From positions 1 to 64,000 of the forward strand of contig NZ_JAEFCB010000017.1 in NCBI RefSeq assembly GCF_016405905.1: DNA of 64,000 nucleotides, read 5' to 3'. This stretch comes from Variovorax sp. IB41 (lineage in GTDB: Bacteria; Pseudomonadota; Gammaproteobacteria; Burkholderiales; Burkholderiaceae_C). The notes under the pieces are model-generated. The model was given only the letters and a program-made list of their open reading frames with translations, did no database searches and had not been told where the DNA came from. Of the stretch, positions 18,276 through 26,745 are shown piece by piece (position 1 is the first letter of the stretch; each line of letters starts with the position of its first letter). The position numbers and the translations under genes were made by a program.

Positions 18276-19151
18276 ATGGCAGCTGGTAAGGAAATCCGCG
18301 GCAAGATCAAATCGGTGGAAAACACCAAGAAGATCACCAAGGCCATGGAAATGGTCTCGGTTTCCAAGATGCGCAAGGCGCAAGAGCGCATGCGTGCCGC
18401 CCGCCCCTACAGCGAGAAGATCCGCAACATTGCGGCCAACCTCGGCAAGGCGAACCCCGAGTACACGCACGCATTCATGAAGAAGAGCGACGCGAAAGCG
18501 ATCGGCTTCATCATCGTGACGAGCGACAAGGGGCTGTGCGGTGGCTTGAACACCAACCTGCTGCGCGCCGTGACGACCAAGCTGCGCGAGGCGCAGGCCG
18601 CTGGCGTTGCCATCGAGTCGGTCGCCATCGGCAGCAAGGGCCTCGGCTTCCTGAACCGCATCGGCGCCCGCGTGGTCGCGCATGTCACCCACCTGGGCGA
18701 CACGCCGCACCTGGACAAGCTGATCGGCCCGGTCAAGACGCTGCTGGACGCTTACGCGGAAGGCAAGCTCTCGGCCGTGTACCTGTGCTACACGAAGTTC
18801 ATCAACACGATCAAGCAGGAGCCGCTCGTCGAGCAGCTGCTGCCGCTGGCGGCAGACTCGCTGAAAGTCGAGGAAGGCCAGCATTCGTGGGACTACATCT
18901 ACGAGCCCGATGCGCAAAGCGTGATCGACGAGCTGCTGGTGCGTTATGTGGAGTCGCTGGTCTACCAGGCCGTGGCCGAGAACATGGCGTCCGAGCATTC
19001 GGCGCGGATGGTGGCCATGAAGGCCGCCACCGACAACGCGGGCAATGTGATCAGCGAGCTGAAGCTGGTCTACAACAAGACCCGCCAGGCCGGCATCACC
19101 AAAGAGCTGTCGGAAATCGTGTCGGGCGCGGCAGCGGCCGCCGGCGTTTGA
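18276..19151 (+). CDS. atpG: F1Fo ATP synthase subunit gamma
   Basis: A 291-residue rotor shaft subunit. The N-terminal helix AAGKEIRGKIKSVENTKKIT and the C-terminal helix (MVAMKAATDNAGNVISEL, YNKTRQAGITKELSEIV) are diagnostic, and SDKGLCGGLN is the conserved central motif. In the usual order atpD would follow directly; here 611 bases containing a lipoprotein gene intervene. Confidence 0.97.
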   Translation: MAAGKEIRGKIKSVENTKKITKAMEMVSVSKMRKAQERMRAARPYSEKIRNIAANLGKANPEYTHAFMKKSDAKAIGFIIVTSDKGLCGGLNTNLLRAVTTKLREAQAAGVAIESVAIGSKGLGFLNRIGARVVAHVTHLGDTPHLDKLIGPVKTLLDAYAEGKLSAVYLCYTKFINTIKQEPLVEQLLPLAADSLKVEEGQHSWDYIYEPDAQSVIDELLVRYVESLVYQAVAENMASEHSARMVAMKAATDNAGNVISELKLVYNKTRQAGITKELSEIVSGAAAAAGV

Positions 19152-19244
19152 TCCAGGCGATGCAACGGGCCACATTGCCGGTCGGCGGCGCTCTGTGCGT
19201 TCTCCGATAACTCCAAGGCCTACTTTTAGGGGACTCTGCGCAAC

Positions 19245-19631
19245 ATGAAGAAATTTCTCGTTCTGGTGGCCGTTGCTGCCGCTCTGACTGCTTGCTCCAA
19301 GAAGGAAGAAGCACCCGCTGCTGCTCCGGCTCCCGCCGCCGCACCTGCGCCCGCTCCTGCCGCTCCGGAACCGGCGCCGGCCGCAGCACCTGCTGCTGCA
19401 GCCCCGACGGCATCGGCCGCGGACCTGCCGCAAGAGTGCAACGACTACCTGGCGAAGGTGCAGACCTGCGTGGGCGCACAAAGCGGCGCTGCCGCCGATG
19501 CGATGAAGGCCAGCCTCGACCAGACCAAGGCCACCTGGGCTTCGATGGGCGCCGACAAGGCCGCCCTGGGCCAGGCCTGCAAGGCTGCTTCGGACGCTTT
19601 CGCTGCACAAGCGACGGCCATGAAGTGCTGA
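19245..19631 (+). CDS. Small lipoprotein with Ala/Pro-rich linker, inserted in the atp operon
   Basis: A 128-residue protein. A lipoprotein signal peptide ends in the lipobox LTAC (Cys17). An alanine/proline-rich linker of about 45 residues follows, then a short alpha-helical domain containing three cysteines (ECNDYLAKVQTC, QACKAASDAF) and a C-terminal Cys. The last domain resembles DUF5339-type small secreted proteins. It is predicted to be membrane-anchored in the periplasm, with the linker reaching toward peptidoglycan. It lies between atpG and atpD on the same strand, 93 and 131 bases from them. This is an unusual place for a non-ATPase gene, and any link to ATP synthase is unknown. Confidence 0.85.
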   Translation: MKKFLVLVAVAAALTACSKKEEAPAAAPAPAAAPAPAPAAPEPAPAAAPAAAAPTASAADLPQECNDYLAKVQTCVGAQSGAAADAMKASLDQTKATWASMGADKAALGQACKAASDAFAAQATAMKC

Positions 19632-19674
19632 TCTGAAGAAGTAGCAGTTCTCAAGGGTGCCGGCCCGTCCGGCA

Positions 19675-19721
19675 TTCTTGCAAAAGCGGCCCGTTTTGGC
19701 ACCAGGACGCTTCTGCAAGAA
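19675..19721 (+). other. Long stem-loop upstream of atpD
   Basis: Two 14-base arms, TTCTTGCAAAAGCG at 19675-19688 and CGCTTCTGCAAGAA at 19708-19721, are inverted with one non-Watson-Crick position and enclose a 19-base loop. A smaller GCCGG/CCGGC hairpin (about 19659-19673) lies just upstream. Neither is followed by a convincing U tract, so this is more likely an RNA processing, stability or attenuation element than a strong terminator. It separates the inserted lipoprotein gene from atpD. Confidence 0.6.
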
Positions 19722-19762
19722 CCTGTCGCAAATTTATTGAGATCCATCCAGAAGGAAACGCC

Positions 19763-21163
19763 ATGGCTGAAGGAAAAATTGTCCAATGTATCGGCGCCGT
19801 GGTCGACGTGGAGTTCCCGCGTGACCAGATGCCCAAGGTGTATGACGCCTTGAAATTCGAAGGCGGCGGACTGACCCTCGAAGTTCAGCAGCTGCTGGGC
19901 GACGGCGTGGTGCGTACCATCGCGCTGGGCTCGTCCGACGGCCTGCGTCGCGGCCTGATCGTGACCAACACCGGTGCCGCCATCACGGTGCCCGTCGGCA
20001 AGGCCACGCTCGGCCGCATCATGGACGTGCTCGGCCGTCCGATCGACGAGCGCGGCGAAGTGAGCCAGGAGCTCACCGCCTCCATCCACCGCAAGGCCCC
20101 CGCGTACGACGAGCTGTCGCCTTCGCAAGACCTGCTGGAAACCGGCATCAAGGTGATCGACCTGGTGTGCCCGTTCGCCAAGGGCGGCAAGGTGGGCCTG
20201 TTCGGCGGCGCCGGCGTGGGCAAGACCGTGAACATGATGGAACTGATCAACAACATCGCCAAGGCTCACTCGGGTCTGTCGGTGTTCGCCGGTGTGGGTG
20301 AACGTACCCGCGAAGGCAACGACTTCTATCACGAGATGGCCGACTCCGGCGTGGTGAACCTGGACAACCTGCCCGAGTCGAAGGTGGCCATGGTCTACGG
20401 CCAGATGAACGAACCCCCGGGCAACCGTCTGCGCGTGGCGCTGACCGGCCTGACCATCGCTGAGTCGTTCCGCGATGAAGGCCGCGACGTGCTGTTCTTC
20501 GTGGACAACATCTACCGCTACACGCTGGCCGGTACCGAAGTGTCGGCGCTGCTGGGCCGCATGCCTTCCGCCGTGGGCTACCAGCCCACGCTGGCCGAGG
20601 AAATGGGCCGCCTGCAAGAGCGGATCACCTCGACCAAGGTCGGCTCGATCACTTCCATCCAGGCCGTGTACGTGCCAGCGGATGACTTGACCGACCCGTC
20701 GCCCGCCACCACCTTCGCCCACTTGGACTCGACCGTGGTGCTGTCGCGCGACATCGCCTCGCTCGGTATCTACCCCGCCGTGGACCCGCTGGACTCGACC
20801 TCACGCCAGCTCGACCCGAACGTGGTCGGCGAAGAGCACTACAACGTGGCCCGCGCCGTGCAAGGCACGCTGCAGCGCTACAAGGAACTGCGCGACATCA
20901 TCGCGATTCTGGGCATGGACGAACTGGCTCCCGACGACAAGCTCGCCGTGGCCCGCGCCCGCAAGATCCAGCGTTTCCTGTCGCAGCCGTTCCACGTGGC
21001 CGAAGTGTTCACCGGCTCGCCCGGCAAGTACGTGCCGCTGTCCGAAACCATCCGTGGTTTCAAAATGATCGTGAACGGCGAAGCCGACCACCTGCCGGAA
21101 CAAGCGTTCTACATGGTGGGCACGATCGACGAAGCGTTCGAAAAAGCCAAGAAGGTCGCTTGA
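19763..21163 (+). CDS. atpD: F1Fo ATP synthase subunit beta
   Basis: A 466-residue catalytic subunit. The P-loop GGAGVGKTV, the catalytic-glutamate region GVGERTREGNDFYHEM, and the VLFFVDNIYRYTLAGTEVSALLGRMPS block are all intact. ATG 19763 has AGAAGGAAACG upstream. Its separation from atpG by an extra gene and a stem-loop could allow independent control of its level. Confidence 0.98.
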   Translation: MAEGKIVQCIGAVVDVEFPRDQMPKVYDALKFEGGGLTLEVQQLLGDGVVRTIALGSSDGLRRGLIVTNTGAAITVPVGKATLGRIMDVLGRPIDERGEVSQELTASIHRKAPAYDELSPSQDLLETGIKVIDLVCPFAKGGKVGLFGGAGVGKTVNMMELINNIAKAHSGLSVFAGVGERTREGNDFYHEMADSGVVNLDNLPESKVAMVYGQMNEPPGNRLRVALTGLTIAESFRDEGRDVLFFVDNIYRYTLAGTEVSALLGRMPSAVGYQPTLAEEMGRLQERITSTKVGSITSIQAVYVPADDLTDPSPATTFAHLDSTVVLSRDIASLGIYPAVDPLDSTSRQLDPNVVGEEHYNVARAVQGTLQRYKELRDIIAILGMDELAPDDKLAVARARKIQRFLSQPFHVAEVFTGSPGKYVPLSETIRGFKMIVNGEADHLPEQAFYMVGTIDEAFEKAKKVA

Positions 21164-21185
21164 GGCGGCATAGATAGGAACTCAG

Positions 21186-21605
21186 ATGGCAAACACCATT
21201 CACGTCGACGTGGTCAGCGCGGAAGAGTCGATCTTCTCGGGCGAAGCCAAGTTCGTCGCGCTGCCCGGTGAAGCCGGTGAGCTCGGCATCTATCCGCGCC
21301 ACACCCCGCTGATCACGCGCATCCGCCCCGGCGCCGTGCGCATCGAAACGGCCGACGGCGGCGAAGAATTCGTCTTCGTGGCCGGCGGCATTCTCGAAGT
21401 GCAGCCCAACGCCGTCACCGTGCTGTCCGACACCGCGATCCGCGGCAAGGACCTCGATGACGAAAAGGCCAACGTGGCCAAGGCCGCCGCCGAGGAAGCG
21501 CTGAAGAACGCGAAGAGCGACATCGACATCGCGATGGCGCAGTCCGAACTGGCCGTGATGGCCGCGCAGATCGCTGCGCTGCGCAAGTACCGCCAGAAGA
21601 AGTAA
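21186..21605 (+). CDS. atpC: F1Fo ATP synthase subunit epsilon
   Basis: A 139-residue subunit with the N-terminal beta-sandwich (HVDVVSAEESIFSGEAKFV, GELGIYPRHTPLITRI) and a C-terminal helical hairpin (LDDEKANVAKAAAEEAL). The C-terminal helices inhibit ATP hydrolysis in this family. It is the last gene of the operon and is followed by a strong terminator. Confidence 0.97.
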   Translation: MANTIHVDVVSAEESIFSGEAKFVALPGEAGELGIYPRHTPLITRIRPGAVRIETADGGEEFVFVAGGILEVQPNAVTVLSDTAIRGKDLDDEKANVAKAAAEEALKNAKSDIDIAMAQSELAVMAAQIAALRKYRQKK

Positions 21606-21630
21606 GCGCGCGAGCGCTTCTTCCCAGGAA

Positions 21631-21655
21631 AAGCCGCCTTCGGGCGGCTTTTTTG
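21631..21655 (+). terminator. Intrinsic terminator of the atp operon
   Basis: A hairpin AAGCCGCC-TTCG-GGCGGCTT with a stable UUCG tetraloop is followed by a T run at 21649-21654. It starts 26 bases after the atpC stop. Confidence 0.95.
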
Positions 21656-21689
21656 CGTTCTGACTTTCGCTTTCAACCAGCTTCGATCT

Positions 21690-21706
21690 GAACTTGGTCG
21701 AAGTTC
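21690..21706. promoter_or_regulatory. Palindrome upstream of the ROK regulator
   Basis: GAACTT-GGTCG-AAGTTC is a perfect inverted repeat with 6-base arms. An overlapping CTTCGA/TCGAAG pair spans 21681-21703. It lies about 95 bases before the ROK gene start, so it is a candidate operator for autoregulation and control of the transporter operon. This is inference from position only. Confidence 0.4.
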
Positions 21707-21799
21707 GGCCTTGTCCGGCTGAAGCCCTGCCCCTAGTATTCGCGTTCGCCCGACAGCCCCAGGCTGCGGAGCAGGCAAAAAGAACACGGAGACAAGCGC

Positions 21800-23002
21800 G
21801 TGGCACCCTGGAGTGGCATCACTGCTCATGAGATGCAGTTGCTGGAAACGACCTTCTGGTCGGCCGGCGGCTCGCGCCATGCCATGGCCGAACAACTCGG
21901 CTTCTCCAAGAGCAAGGCCAACGCGTTGATCGCCGGCCTCGTCGACCAGGGGCTCCTGGCCGAAGCGGGCCTGCAGCGCTCTTCGGGCGGACGCCGCGCC
22001 GAAAACCTCCAACTGCATGCCGGCCTCGGCGTGCTCGTCGGCATCGACATCGGCGCCACCAGCCTGGACGTGGCGGTGCTGCGCCCCGACCTCACCGTGC
22101 TCGCCCAGCATGACGAACCGGCCGACGTGCGCGACGGCCCCGCGGTCGTGCTTGCCCGCGTCCGCACGCTGATGCGCGAACTGCTCGCGCGCTGCGGCCA
22201 CAGCGCCAGGAGCGTGCTGGGCATCGGCATCGGCGTGCCCGGCCCCGTCAACTTCGAGATCGGCCAGCTCGTGAACCCGCCGCTCATGCCGGCATGGGAC
22301 AGCTTCTCGATCCGCGACTACCTGCGCGAGGACTACGCGGCGCCCGTCTTCGTCGACAACGACGTGAACCTCATGGCGCTGGGCGAGTTGTGGCGCCTCA
22401 AGCGTTCGCTCACCAATTTCCTCGTCATCAAGATCGGCACCGGCATCGGCTGCGGCATCGTCTGCCACGGCGAGGTGTACCGCGGCGCGGCCGGCTCGGC
22501 CGGGGACGTGGGCCACATCTGCGTGGACCAGGAAGGCCCGCGCTGCCACTGCGGCAACCTCGGTTGCGTCGAGGCCATGGCGGCCGGCCCGGCGATCACG
22601 CGCATGGCGATGCAGGCGGCCGAAGCGGGCGAGAGCGAAGCGCTGGCCGAGTGCCTGCGCCTGCATGGCCGCATCGATGCGATCGACGTGGGCCAGGCCA
22701 GCCGCGGCGGCGACACCGCGGCCAACGGCATCATCCAGCGCGCGGGCAGCCTGATCGGGCAGATGCTCGCGTCGGTCGTCAATTTCTTCAATCCGTCGCA
22801 CGTGTTCATCGGCGGCGGCATCACGCGCATCGGGCCGCTCTTTCTCGCGGCGGTGCGCCAGAGCGTGTACCAGCGCTCGCTGGCGCTCTCCACGCGGCAC
22901 CTGGAGATCCAGTACACGCCGCTCGGCACGCAGGGCGGCCTCGTGGGCGCTGGCGTGCTCGCGATGCACGAGACCCTCAAAGTTCGCGGAGTGGCGCCAT
23001 GA
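21800..23002 (+). CDS. ROK family transcriptional regulator
   Basis: A 400-residue protein. The N-terminal ~70 residues form a winged helix-turn-helix (MAEQLGFSKSKANALIAGLVDQGLL in two overlapping parts). The rest is a ROK sugar-kinase-like domain with the zinc motif CHCGNLGCVEAMAAG and the phosphate loop GIDIGATSLDVAVL. ROK repressors of this layout (NagC/XylR/Mlc type) sense a sugar or sugar phosphate. The GTG start at 21800 is preceded by ACGGAGACA. Its stop overlaps the transporter ATPase start (ATGA), so regulator and transporter form one operon; the ligand is probably the imported sugar. Confidence 0.9.
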   Translation: MAPWSGITAHEMQLLETTFWSAGGSRHAMAEQLGFSKSKANALIAGLVDQGLLAEAGLQRSSGGRRAENLQLHAGLGVLVGIDIGATSLDVAVLRPDLTVLAQHDEPADVRDGPAVVLARVRTLMRELLARCGHSARSVLGIGIGVPGPVNFEIGQLVNPPLMPAWDSFSIRDYLREDYAAPVFVDNDVNLMALGELWRLKRSLTNFLVIKIGTGIGCGIVCHGEVYRGAAGSAGDVGHICVDQEGPRCHCGNLGCVEAMAAGPAITRMAMQAAEAGESEALAECLRLHGRIDAIDVGQASRGGDTAANGIIQRAGSLIGQMLASVVNFFNPSHVFIGGGITRIGPLFLAAVRQSVYQRSLALSTRHLEIQYTPLGTQGGLVGAGVLAMHETLKVRGVAP

Positions 23003-24537
23003 GTGCAGCAGAGAACATCAAGGGCAGCGTCGCCGTCGAGTTCGACGGCGTGGTGAAGGCCTTCGGCCCGGTGCAGGTGCTGCACGGCGTGAGCTTCTCG
23101 CTCGCGCCCGGCCACGTGTACGGCCTCCTCGGCGAGAACGGCGCGGGCAAGTCCACGCTGATGAAGATCCTCGCGGGCTACGAACAGCTCAGCGGCGGCA
23201 CGCTGCGCATCAACGGCCTGCCGCAGCAGTTCGCGAGCTCGCGCGATGCCGAGGCGCTGGGCGTCGTGCTGATCCACCAGGAGTTCAATCTCGCCGAAGA
23301 TCTCAGCGTCGCGCAGAACATCTTCCTCGGCCATGAGAAAAAGAAAGGCTGGCTGCTCGACGACGCCTCGATGGAGCGCGACGCCGCCGCAGCCCTCGCC
23401 GCCGTCGGCCTGCAGGTCGATCCGCGCACCAAGGTGCGCAAGCTCATCGTCGCGGAGAAGCAGCTCGTGGAGATCGCCAAGGCCATCGCCCGCCGCGCGC
23501 GCCTGCTCATCATGGACGAGCCCACTGCCACGCTCACGCCCGGCGAGACCGAGCGCCTGTTCAAGCTCATCGCGCAGCTGCGCGCCGATGGCGTGACCAT
23601 CGTCTATATCTCGCACAAGCTCGATGAAGTGGAGCAGGTGACCGACGAGGTGATCGTCATGCGCGACGGCCGCTTCGTCGCCCGCGCGCTCACGCCCGAT
23701 GTCACGCGCCACCAGATGGCCAACCTGATGGTGGGCCGCGAACTGGCCGACCTCTATCCGCCGCGCGACCTCGTCGTCGCGGCCGACGCGCCCGCCATGC
23801 GCGTGCGCAACTTCACCGTGCCCGGCTGGGCGCAGGACGCGAGCTTCGAGGTGCGCCCCGGCGAGATCCTCGGCTTCGCGGGTCTCGTCGGCGCGGGCCG
23901 CACCGAACTTTTCGAAGGGCTCCTGGGCCTGCGCCCCGCGAGCGGCAGCGTCGAGATGCTCGGCAAGCCCGTGCCGCACAACAAGGGCTGGCGCAATCCG
24001 CGCGATGCCGCCAAGAACGGCCTCACGTACCTGAGCGAAGACCGCAAGGGCAAGGGCCTGCACGTCAACTTTGGCCTGCGCCAGAACCTGACGCTGATGG
24101 CGCTCGAGCGCTACGCCAAGCCGTGGCTGCAGCCCGAAGGCGAGCGCGGCGCGCTGGCCGAGGCGGTGAAGGACTACGGCATCCGCACCGGCTCGCTCGA
24201 CGTCAAGGCCTCGTCGCTCTCGGGCGGCAACCAGCAGAAGCTCGCGCTCGCCAAGGTGCTGCAGCCGCAGCCCAAGGTGGTGGTGCTGGACGAGCCCACG
24301 CGCGGCGTGGACGTGGGCGCCAAGCGCGACATCTATTTCCTGATCCAGCGACTCGCCCGCGAAGGGCTCGCGGTGATCGTCGTCTCGTCGGAGCTGATGG
24401 AACTGATCGGCCTGTGCCACCGCGTCGCGGTGATGCGCGCAGGAAAACTCGTTGCCACGCTCGACGCGAACCACCTGACCGAAGAGGAGCTGATCGCTCA
24501 TGCCACCGGAACTGCAAACACCCCCGTCGCAGCCTGA
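22999..24537 (+). CDS. Sugar ABC transporter ATP-binding protein (RbsA-like, two ABC domains)
   Basis: A 512-residue duplicated ATPase of the carbohydrate uptake 2 (CUT2) family. The first domain has the Walker A GENGAGKST and Walker B LLIMDEPTATLTP. The second has a degenerate P-loop (GLVGAGRTELFEG), a signature LSGGNQQKLALAKVL and VVLDEPTRGVDVGAK. This two-domain pattern is typical of ribose/xylose/inositol-type importers. It overlaps the regulator by 4 bases and the permease by 38 bases. Confidence 0.95.
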   Translation: MSAAENIKGSVAVEFDGVVKAFGPVQVLHGVSFSLAPGHVYGLLGENGAGKSTLMKILAGYEQLSGGTLRINGLPQQFASSRDAEALGVVLIHQEFNLAEDLSVAQNIFLGHEKKKGWLLDDASMERDAAAALAAVGLQVDPRTKVRKLIVAEKQLVEIAKAIARRARLLIMDEPTATLTPGETERLFKLIAQLRADGVTIVYISHKLDEVEQVTDEVIVMRDGRFVARALTPDVTRHQMANLMVGRELADLYPPRDLVVAADAPAMRVRNFTVPGWAQDASFEVRPGEILGFAGLVGAGRTELFEGLLGLRPASGSVEMLGKPVPHNKGWRNPRDAAKNGLTYLSEDRKGKGLHVNFGLRQNLTLMALERYAKPWLQPEGERGALAEAVKDYGIRTGSLDVKASSLSGGNQQKLALAKVLQPQPKVVVLDEPTRGVDVGAKRDIYFLIQRLAREGLAVIVVSSELMELIGLCHRVAVMRAGKLVATLDANHLTEEELIAHATGTANTPVAA

Positions 24538-25534
24538 AGACGCCGCAACTGCGGCGCACCGCAGCGAAGCCAAGCCAGGCTGGATCGCGCGCCTGCACGG
24601 CCTCGGCCCGGTCATCGGCCTCGTGCTGCTGTGCATCGCGGGCACGCTGCTCAACAGCGACTTCGCCACCGTCGACAACGCGATGAACGTGCTCACGCGC
24701 ACGGCCTTCATCGGCATCATCGCGGTGGGCATGTGCTTCGTGATCATCTCGGGCGGCATCGACCTGTCGGTGGGCTCGATGGCTGCGCTGATTGCGGGCA
24801 GCGTGATCATGTTCATCAACTGGGCCGGCCCGGCTTCGGGCTCGCCGATGCTGGCGGTGGTGATGGGCGCGGTGCTGGCCATCGTGCTGGGCGCGGTGTT
24901 CGGCCTCGCGCACGGCCTCCTCATCACCAAGGGCCGCATCGAGCCCTTCATCGTGACGCTGGGCACGCTGGGCATCTTTCGCGCGTACCTCACGTACTTT
25001 GCCGACGGCGGTGCGCTCACGCTGGACAACGACCTGTCGGACCTCTATGCGCCCGTGTACTACGCGAGCCTTGCGGGCATCCCGGTGCCGGTGTGGGTGT
25101 TCGTGATCGTCGCGATCATCGGCGGCGTCATCCTGAACCGCACGGCCTACGGGCGCTATGTGCAGGCCATCGGCTCGAACGAGCAGGTGGCGCGCTACGC
25201 GGCGGTCGATGTGGACCGCGTGAAGATCATGACCTACGTGCTGCTGGGCGTGTGCGTGGGCATCGCGACCCTTTTGTACGTGCCGCGCCTGGGCTCCGCA
25301 TCGCCGACCACGGGCCTCCTGTGGGAGCTCGAGGCGATCGCCGCGGTGATCGTCGGCGGCACGGCGCTCAAGGGCGGCGCGGGCAGCATCACCGGCACCG
25401 TGGTGGGCGCGATCCTGCTCTCGGTCATCAGCAACATCCTGAACCTCACCAGCATCATCAGCGTGTACCTGAACGCGGCCGTCCAAGGCTTCGTGATCAT
25501 CATCGTCGCGTTCCTTCAACGCGGACGCAGATGA
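24500..25534 (+). CDS. Sugar ABC transporter permease (RbsC-like)
   Basis: A 344-residue inner-membrane protein with about eight to ten hydrophobic segments. It has the CUT2 permease motif ISGGIDLSVGSMAALIAG near residue 90 and, toward the end, EAIAAVIVGGTALKGGAGS. The ATG at 24500 lies inside the end of the ATPase gene, so translation is probably coupled. No separate second permease is present, consistent with a homodimer. Confidence 0.94.
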   Translation: MPPELQTPPSQPEDAATAAHRSEAKPGWIARLHGLGPVIGLVLLCIAGTLLNSDFATVDNAMNVLTRTAFIGIIAVGMCFVIISGGIDLSVGSMAALIAGSVIMFINWAGPASGSPMLAVVMGAVLAIVLGAVFGLAHGLLITKGRIEPFIVTLGTLGIFRAYLTYFADGGALTLDNDLSDLYAPVYYASLAGIPVPVWVFVIVAIIGGVILNRTAYGRYVQAIGSNEQVARYAAVDVDRVKIMTYVLLGVCVGIATLLYVPRLGSASPTTGLLWELEAIAAVIVGGTALKGGAGSITGTVVGAILLSVISNILNLTSIISVYLNAAVQGFVIIIVAFLQRGRR

Positions 25535-25539
25535 TGGCC

Positions 25540-25640
25540 CCCCGGCTTTTCACTCGCTGCGCTCGTGTAACTCCACCCCCCGAGGGCGAGGCGCGGCCGG
25601 CTTGGGGCGGCCCGGCGCTCGGCCGCAAATGTTTTTCCCG
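25540..25640. repeat. GC-rich intergenic repeat, diverged member
   Basis: The spacer between permease and binding protein contains CCCCCCGGCTT, CTCGCTGCGCTCGTGT, CCCCCCGAGGG and GGGGCGGCCCGGCG blocks in the same order as the repeat at 26641. Base-level similarity is looser than between the copies at 26641 and 37518, so membership of one family is likely but not certain. Confidence 0.55.
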
Positions 25641-25673
25641 TTTCATTCCACCCACCAAGAGGAGACATCCAGC

Positions 25674-26636
25674 ATGACAACTTTCACCCGTCGCATCGCA
25701 CTCACGGCCGTCGCCGCTGCAGCGCTCGCGAGCCTGCCCGCGCTCGCCGCCGAAAAGGTCAACCTCGGCGTTTCGATTCCCGCGGCCACGCACAGCTTCA
25801 TGGGCGGCATCAACTACTGGGCCAACCAGGCGAAGAAGGACCTGGAGAAGGAACACAAGGACCTGAAGATCACGATCAAGACCGCCGCCAACGCGCCCGA
25901 GCAGGCCAACCAGCTGCAGGACTTGTCGACGGTCACCAAGATCAACGCGCTGGTCGTGTTCCCGTTCGAATCGGCCGCGCTCACCAAGCCGGTCGCGCAG
26001 GTCAAGGCCAAGGGCGCCTACGTCACCGTGGTCGACCGAGGCCTGACCGACACCAGCGCGCAGGACGCGTATGTCGCCGGCGACAACACCGCCTTCGGCA
26101 AGATCCCCGCCGAATACATCGTGAAGACGCTGGGCGGCAAGGGCAACGTGGTTGCGCTGCGCGGCATCGCCACCACGCTGGACAACGAGCGCATGGACGC
26201 CTTCAACGCGGTGCTCAAGGGCAGCCCCGACATCAAGCTGCTGGATGCCAAGTACGCCAACTGGAACCGCGACGACGCCTTCAAGGTCACGCAGGATTAC
26301 CTCACGCGCTTCAAGCAGATCGACGCCATCTGGGCGGCCGACGACGACATGGCCGTGGGCGTGCTCAAGGCCATCTCGCAGGCCAAGCGCGACGACATCA
26401 AGATCGTGTTCGGCGGCGCGGGCGCCAAGGACATGGTCAAGACCATCATGGACGGCAAGGACAAGCGCATCGGCGCCGACGTGAGCTACTCGCCCAAGTT
26501 CATCTACGACGCGATCAAGCTCACGGCCGAAGCGCGCCTGAAGGGCGAGAAGCTGCCGGCGACGACGATTATTCCTTCGGTGCTGATCACCAAGGAAAAC
26601 GCAAAAGATTTCTACCACCCGAACTCGCCGTTCTGA
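25674..26636 (+). CDS. Sugar ABC transporter substrate-binding protein (RbsB-like)
   Basis: A 320-residue periplasmic type I binding protein. A signal peptide (TRRIALTAVAAAALASLPALA) is cleaved before EKVNLGVSIP. The two-lobed fold shows family motifs such as INALVVFPFESAALTKP, YVAGDNTAFG and IWAADDDMAVGVLKA. The ATG at 25674 follows AAGAGGAGA. The sugar cannot be read from sequence. The neighbouring dehydrogenase suggests a polyol, inositol or modified sugar. Confidence 0.93.
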   Translation: MTTFTRRIALTAVAAAALASLPALAAEKVNLGVSIPAATHSFMGGINYWANQAKKDLEKEHKDLKITIKTAANAPEQANQLQDLSTVTKINALVVFPFESAALTKPVAQVKAKGAYVTVVDRGLTDTSAQDAYVAGDNTAFGKIPAEYIVKTLGGKGNVVALRGIATTLDNERMDAFNAVLKGSPDIKLLDAKYANWNRDDAFKVTQDYLTRFKQIDAIWAADDDMAVGVLKAISQAKRDDIKIVFGGAGAKDMVKTIMDGKDKRIGADVSYSPKFIYDAIKLTAEARLKGEKLPATTIIPSVLITKENAKDFYHPNSPF

Positions 26637-26640
26637 GCTC

Positions 26641-26732
26641 GCCCCCAGGCTTCGCGCACTTCGTGTCGCTTCGCCAACCCCCTACCGGGGGCAACACCTG
26701 CGGCCCGGCGAAGCCGGTTCCGCGGTGTCCCT
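26641..26732. repeat. GC-rich intergenic repeat, copy A (plus orientation)
   Basis: This block, beginning GCCCCCAGGCTTCG and ending GTTCCGCGGTGTCC, matches the reverse complement of 37518-37613 almost throughout. Shared segments include GCACTTCGTGT, CCGGGGGCAACACCTGCGGC and TTCCGCGGTGT. It separates the binding protein from the dehydrogenase gene and has several small inverted repeats. It is a dispersed, non-coding element seen in Comamonadaceae-type genomes; no transposase is associated. Confidence 0.85.
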
Positions 26733-26745
26733 CGAAAAGCACGAT

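Noticed and set aside
22333..25029. An 898-codon open frame on the minus strand across the ROK/ABC region
   Set aside because: It is a shadow of well-supported regulator and ABC transporter genes and shows no recognisable domain.
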